Positions 7,805-11,137 of a stretch of 11,137 bases of DNA are shown piece after piece. A program made the translations under genes and the position numbers. This stretch comes from Xanthoparmelia taractica (taxonomy: Eukaryota > Ascomycota > Lecanoromycetes > Lecanorales > Parmeliaceae): assembly GCA_033085395.1 (NCBI GenBank), contig JANQBS010000620.1, positions 1 to 11,137 on the forward strand, in the 5' to 3' direction. Position 1 is the stretch's first letter. Each line of letters starts with the position of its first letter. The notes beneath the pieces were generated by a model, which was not told the DNA's origin, did not search any database, and was given only the letters and a program-made list of their open reading frames with translations.

Positions 7805-8080
7805 TACGGGTCGGAAAGGTGTGGTATCTGTTGAACATAGTCGTTTTTAACTTTTTTTTAACTTTTTTTAAAAAATTATATCTTTTTAATCTATTTATAG
7901 AATTTTATAATTACATAAGCGTTCGCTTAAGCATTTTACGTATTTTTAGAATATAAAAAAATATTACGTAATATATTTATTAAAAACCCAATGAGAGTAT
8001 GGGATATCCCATACCTTTCGGTATGGTATTCAAAAAACTGGTCCCATATCATCAAATATACCACACCTTTCCGACCCGTA
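7805..8080 (+). mobile_element. MITE copy B, complete, 276 bp
   Basis: This is a non-coding element with perfect 22-bp TIRs (7805-7826 and 8059-8080, starting TACGGGTCGGAAAGG). It is flanked by the 8-bp duplication TTTTTAGC. Internal structure, left to right: T-rich near-tandem repeats (about 7847-7872), hairpin TAAGCG-TT-CGCTTA (7916-7929), palindrome ATATTACGTAATAT (7961-7974), palindrome GTATGGGATATCCCATAC (7997-8014), and an overlapping hairpin CCATACC-TTTC-GGTATGG (8009-8026). It keeps CpA and TpG although its host sequence is RIPed. An 8-bp duplication is typical of hAT, but the TIR is not one I can assign to a named family. Mobilisation would need a transposase from elsewhere. Confidence 0.9.
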
Positions 8081-8088
8081 TTTTTAGC
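8081..8088 (+). repeat. Right 8-bp target site duplication of MITE B (TTTTTAGC)
   Basis: It is an exact copy of 7797-7804, directly after the right TIR. The DIRS coding frame resumes at 8089. Confidence 0.85.
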
Positions 8089-8760
8089 TATCGCGATTAA
8101 GTCTTAGAACTAAAAGAACGCCTCGCCAAGTACGAATATAATCGTTATAAGCAATATCGAATACATAAGTTACGCTCTCGTCGTTATTATCGCTATCGCC
8201 GTTACTATTCGTTCGAGTTTAATACTAATTTAAAGAAGAATAATAATCTTAGAGTCTCTTTTATGCATATCGAAGATATACGTTTCTTTCTTAATCTTTA
8301 TAAACGCTATCGCTTCGTCGAAATTAAGTATTTTAAGCAAATCTTCTTTAAGACGTTTAAATTCGAAAATCTTATTAAGCTAAGTTAAGAATACGTTAAT
8401 CGCGCTAATACGAACGGTGCTCATAAAGTTAATAAGATAATATATCTACTATAGTATTTCGAGGTGTATGGCCAGGTTATATATTATTATGTATATCTTA
8501 TAGTGGTTATTCACCTATAGAAGATACTATTAGATTATCGTTTTCGCCTAATTAAGTTATCAGCCTTATACAAATTCGACTTTATTTATAAATATCACGA
8601 TACGTTTATAAACGCACGTATCTTAAACGATTAAAATAATTTTATAGTCTGAATCACCGAGAATAGACGTTATAGCGATCTTCTACTACGTAAAATAATC
8701 GCCCTTGGCGATATTAAGTAGAACTTAGATCCTATTCTTAAATCCCTCTCTTTTAATACT

Positions 8761-8880
8761 AAGATATATCGAAATTTTAATAAGAAACGATACTTACGCG
8801 AGTATTATAAATATAGCTATATCTGTCTCAATTATTAGCTAAATCACGTAGTAAATACGTGTTATAAGGCCTAAATCGGG
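8761..8880 (+). pseudogene. DIRS-like zinc-finger cluster remnant
   Basis: This lies in the same frame as the regions before and after. The translation Y-R-N-F-N-K-K-R-Y-L-R-E-Y-Y-K-Y-S-Y would be a C-x7-C-x4-C-x3-H finger if Tyr replaced Cys and His. TGY to TAY and CAY to TAY are the transitions RIP makes. Next comes C-L-N-Y...H-x4-C (from 8824), a C-x2-C-x3-H-x4-C knuckle with one Cys lost. CCCH plus knuckle upstream of the RT is a layout I associate with fungal DIRS-type polyproteins. It would bind the element's RNA. It is no longer functional, as several zinc ligands are lost. Confidence 0.6.
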
Positions 8881-9249
8881 ACCTTAAATATTAATCTTAT
8901 CTCGCTTAATAATCGAATTATGAAGTCTAAATAACTTTCAACGCACTTGTAAATACTTATATTACTATTACACATAGTAGAAGAATTCTCGTACGCGCTA
9001 TACGATTTATTAGATCTAGATCTAATTAATTAAGATTCGCTGCGAGTAAAAGAATAAAATCGTTAATTGAAAAATTATTTAGATATTATATTCGCTAAGA
9101 TTCTTTCGGCGATTCTTCGAAAGAAAGTAAAAATCGAATATCGAGGTTAAATTCTACGTTATCGCAATTACAATTATTAATTAATCCTCGTAATATCTAA
9201 TATATTAATAACGAACCTTTAAAAATAGCTTTAGCATAATCGTCTAATC

Positions 9250-10740
9250 GAGATTAATTTCTAGATAAAGTAGTAATTCGTTTGCTCGTTATTAGGACTG
9301 ATCCCGAAGCACGATAATAATTAAAGACGTATTCATAATCTCTTATTTTTATACGGGACCTTAGTTAATAACGATATACCCTAGGACTAAGGGGCTCTAA
9401 AATACGCTATATACGATAACGTAGTAACCGTACTATTATAATAAGGCTTTAGAGCTTAATTTATTAAAAGAGACTTGAAAAACGTCTTTAGATATATATC
9501 GATCGCAATTTTAGATTAATAATTGCTAGGATTTTATTGTAAGGATCGCTATTAAATAGAACGATATCTATTCTTCGGCCTACGTACGTTATTATTTATA
9601 TTTAATTTATTCGCAAAGACTCTCAACTAAATCTTGATAATAATTCTTCTTTAAATTATAATACTTTATTATTTAGACGATTTCTTCGCTATTCTAACAT
9701 CAATCGACGATACGATCGTATATAATTAATAATTTGATCTCGTATATAAAGAATTAGACTTTAAAATTAATCACACCAAGGATATTATAGGTATTATAGT
9801 CGATTTTCTGGGGATTAAGTTCGATAGTATTTTAATGTAGACTAGACTCTCTCTCGATAAGCTCGTCTAGGCGAGAAATATGATTAAGAACCTTCTAAAT
9901 CGAGCGGTGATTTTATATCGCGAGCTCGAGTTAGCGATCGATTTTTTATTATTTATCGCCAAGATCGTAATCTTAGAGAGAGCGTTCTTAAGATAACTTT
10001 TTAATATTATTCGAAGATTAATAATACTTATTAAAATTATATTATATATGAAGATCGATCTACTATAATGAAAGATCTTTCTAAAAGACTAAAATAATCT
10101 TAAATTAATTCGCCACGTTATTAGTCGATTAATATAATATATTTAAATCGACGTATTAGGAATTTGTAATATAAAAGACTATATTCTAAAGCATCTAGAT
10201 CTCTTATAGTCGATTTAGAAGGCTTTTAATATTTCGATAATCACACGTTATTATTAGAAAAATATTTAGTTCAAAGAAATAAAGATCGTATATTACGCCA
10301 TTCGACTATGATTATAAAGACTTCGGAAATTACGATTAATATTATATTGCGATAACAACGTATATATTTATAATCTTAGAAAGTCCTCTATTCGCGAATT
10401 AGTTATAATCTTATTATAAGATATAGTAATATAATTAGCTAAATACGATATTTATTTAATCTTAATATAAATCTTAATTAAGATTAATAAGCTAGTAGAT
10501 AACTTACTACGCTTTCGATATCGAAAGATCGCTAATATATATCTATAGCTAAGATGTATCTTAATCGCTTCGTAGAGCTAAGATAAAACTTACTAGATTT
10601 CTAATATAATTAAATCGCACTATTACGAGAGGTAGCTCGTTTTTTCTAATAAGATTTAATCGCAAAGACGCGAAAAATATATATTACACTTATTAAGTTA
10701 TATAGCGCTTATTGCGCTATTAACAAGAGCACTTCTTTCT
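9250..10740 (+). pseudogene. DIRS-like reverse transcriptase and RNase H remnant
   Basis: This would copy the element's RNA into DNA and degrade the template. In one frame: a YAIYDNVV segment (9403-9426); RT motif A as KRDLKNVF with the catalytic Asp kept (9472-9474); FFGLRTS- and FNLFAKTLN-like blocks (about 9570-9630); YLDDFFAIL at 9670-9696 with both catalytic Asp intact; and a block ending FLGIKFDS near 9825. FLLFIAKIVI and RAFLRQLF-like blocks (about 9940-10000) are typical just after DIRS RT domains. RNase H follows with ILYCDNN (Asp 10351-10353) and a LVDNLLRFRYR block (about 10494-10525). The many stops fall mainly where Gln or Trp is expected. Confidence 0.8.
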
Positions 10741-10953
10741 TTTTAGCGATCGTTAACTTACTTGCTAGCTAAATCGTATATCTTAATACGAGACGAGTTA
10801 AGACTAAGATTATTAAGGTCTATCTAATAGACGTTAGATTAGTTTACGTTAATATAAGATATAAGAATCTTGCGATATTTTATAACCCTTAATTATAAAG
10901 AATTATCGTTAATATTTAACGTCTATAAGTCGAGGCTGGGACGAAAGAATATC
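10741..10953 (+). pseudogene. Tyrosine recombinase N-terminal (core-binding) domain remnant
   Basis: DIRS elements integrate with a lambda-integrase-type tyrosine recombinase. In a frame shifted by one from the RT/RNase H, 10776-10950 reads VYLNTRRVKTKIIKVYLIDV, then VRLVYVN, then (with RIP stops) RIIVNI, EAGTKEY. This is the SAM-like core-binding domain that precedes the catalytic domain (TIKxYLxxVRS signature). The frame change at about 10740-10760 is either an indel or a natural overlap between two ORFs. The domain is cut at 10953 by MITE C before any catalytic Arg-His-Arg-Tyr residue. Confidence 0.75.
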
Positions 10954-11061
10954 TACGGGTCGGAAAGGTGTGGTATATTTAATGGTATGGGACCAGTTTT
11001 TTGAATACCATATTGAAAGGTATGGGATATCCCATACTTCCATTGAGTTTTTAATAAATAT
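10954..11061 (-). mobile_element. MITE copy C, partial, interrupted by copy D
   Basis: It is inverted relative to copy B: 10954-10975 is the TIR and 10976-11060 matches the reverse complement of about 7974-8058. It includes the palindrome GTATGGGATATCCCATAC at 11020-11037. It differs from copy B by a few substitutions and small indels. The preceding AGAATATC (10946-10953) is the expected 8-bp duplication, whose partner would be beyond the window. It inserted in the recombinase frame. At 11062 a second TIR begins, so the rest of copy C is displaced. Confidence 0.85.
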
Positions 11062-11137
11062 TACGGGTCGGAAAGGTGTGGTATCTGTTAAACATAGTCG
11101 TTTTCAACTTTTTTTCAACTTTTTTTAAAAAATTATA
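11062..11137 (+). mobile_element. MITE copy D, partial (nested in copy C, runs off the window end)
   Basis: It begins with the 22-bp TIR (11062-11083) and continues like the left half of copy B (7827 onward) through the T-rich repeats. It is also a close match to the reverse complement of copy A. It sits after TTAATAAATAT of copy C, so ATAAATAT (11054-11061) is the likely 8-bp duplication. It shows insertion of the family into itself. Confidence 0.8.

Larger units (their letters stand above)
7517..8770 (+). pseudogene. DIRS-like ORF, N-terminal Gag-like part (split by MITE B)
   Basis: The frame is open from 7517, after a TAG at 7514, to the MITE at 7805, but has no ATG start. It is rich in Lys, Phe and Ile (RFKAFKKVFKKVFSKFKAL at about 7610-7670). 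Across the MITE the frame continues exactly: VFS (7796-7804) joins YRD at 8089, and a stop-free run follows from 8101 to 8385 (ELKERLAKYEYNRYKQYRI, then an Arg/Tyr-rich tract). This fits the nucleic-acid-binding N-terminal region that precedes the RT in DIRS elements, but I recognise no specific domain. The run is longer than its surroundings would predict and may be slightly protected from RIP. Confidence 0.55.
7441..10953 (+). mobile_element. DIRS-like (tyrosine recombinase) retroelement, RIP-degraded, split by MITE B
   Basis: The plus-strand order is basic N-terminal region, zinc fingers, RT, RNase H and tyrosine recombinase N-terminus. A tyrosine recombinase in place of a DDE integrase defines the DIRS order, including Ngaro-type elements. 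One reading frame covers 7517 to about 10740 once MITE B (7805-8080) and one 8-bp duplication are removed, about 2.9 kb. The left end is not defined: DIRS elements lack ordinary LTRs and no matching terminal repeat is in view. The right end is beyond MITE C. RIP stops are frequent. Confidence 0.75.

Noticed and set aside
1..7932. A single 7.9-kb element with about 130-bp terminal inverted repeats
   Set aside because: The inverted match between 1-132 and 7805-7936 is explained by two separate MITE copies in opposite orientation. Copy B has its own second TIR and target duplication, and unrelated nested elements lie between.
7975..11061. A 3-kb element with inverted terminal repeats, such as a DIRS element ending in its own ITRs
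   Set aside because: The repeats are halves of MITE copies B and C. Copy B interrupts the DIRS ORF in frame, and copy C cuts the recombinase mid-domain, so they are insertions, not DIRS termini.

Overview
This window is a graveyard of nested transposable elements from a fungal genome, most likely a filamentous ascomycete (Pezizomycotina). Most of it is extremely AT-rich, poor in CpA/TpG and full of TpA, while CpG is kept. Coding frames can be followed across it only if TAA/TAG are read as former CAA/CAG/TGG codons. That is the pattern of repeat-induced point mutation (RIP, a C-to-T process favouring CpA). I see no intact host gene, no tRNA or rRNA, and no CRISPR array. Family assignments below come from protein motifs read by eye; no database search was possible.

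Layout, left to right. (1) 1-132: end of a small terminal-inverted-repeat (TIR) element, called MITE copy A here. (2) 133-2793: minus-strand 5' part of a Ty3/Gypsy retrotransposon: LTR about 2623-2793, gag about 850-2240, aspartic protease 133-480. It is cut at 132 by MITE A. (3) 2794-2916: unassigned RIPed spacer. (4) 2917 to about 7304: minus-strand Ty1/Copia element lacking its 5' LTR: 3' LTR 2917-3192, polypurine tract, RNase H, reverse transcriptase (RT), integrase. (5) about 3477-4350: an internally deleted hAT DNA transposon lying inside the Copia RNase H. Its last ~480 bp have escaped RIP. (6) 7305-7440: a short island without RIP. (7) about 7517-10953: plus-strand DIRS-like retroelement encoding, in order, a basic N-terminal region, a zinc-finger cluster, RT, RNase H and the start of a tyrosine recombinase. 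(8) 7805-8080: a complete 276-bp MITE (copy B) inserted in the DIRS ORF with an 8-bp target duplication. (9) 10954-11137: MITE copy C interrupting the recombinase, itself interrupted by copy D at 11062.

The elements record a sequence of events. The retroelements invaded and were mutated by RIP, with catalytic residues lost in the Copia integrase and RT and in the Gypsy protease. The short MITE copies show no RIP, so they probably inserted later or are too short to be recognised. The MITE, with a 22-bp TIR starting TACGGGTCGGAAAGG, an 8-bp target duplication and strong internal palindromes, is the most distinctive item. Its autonomous partner is not visible here.
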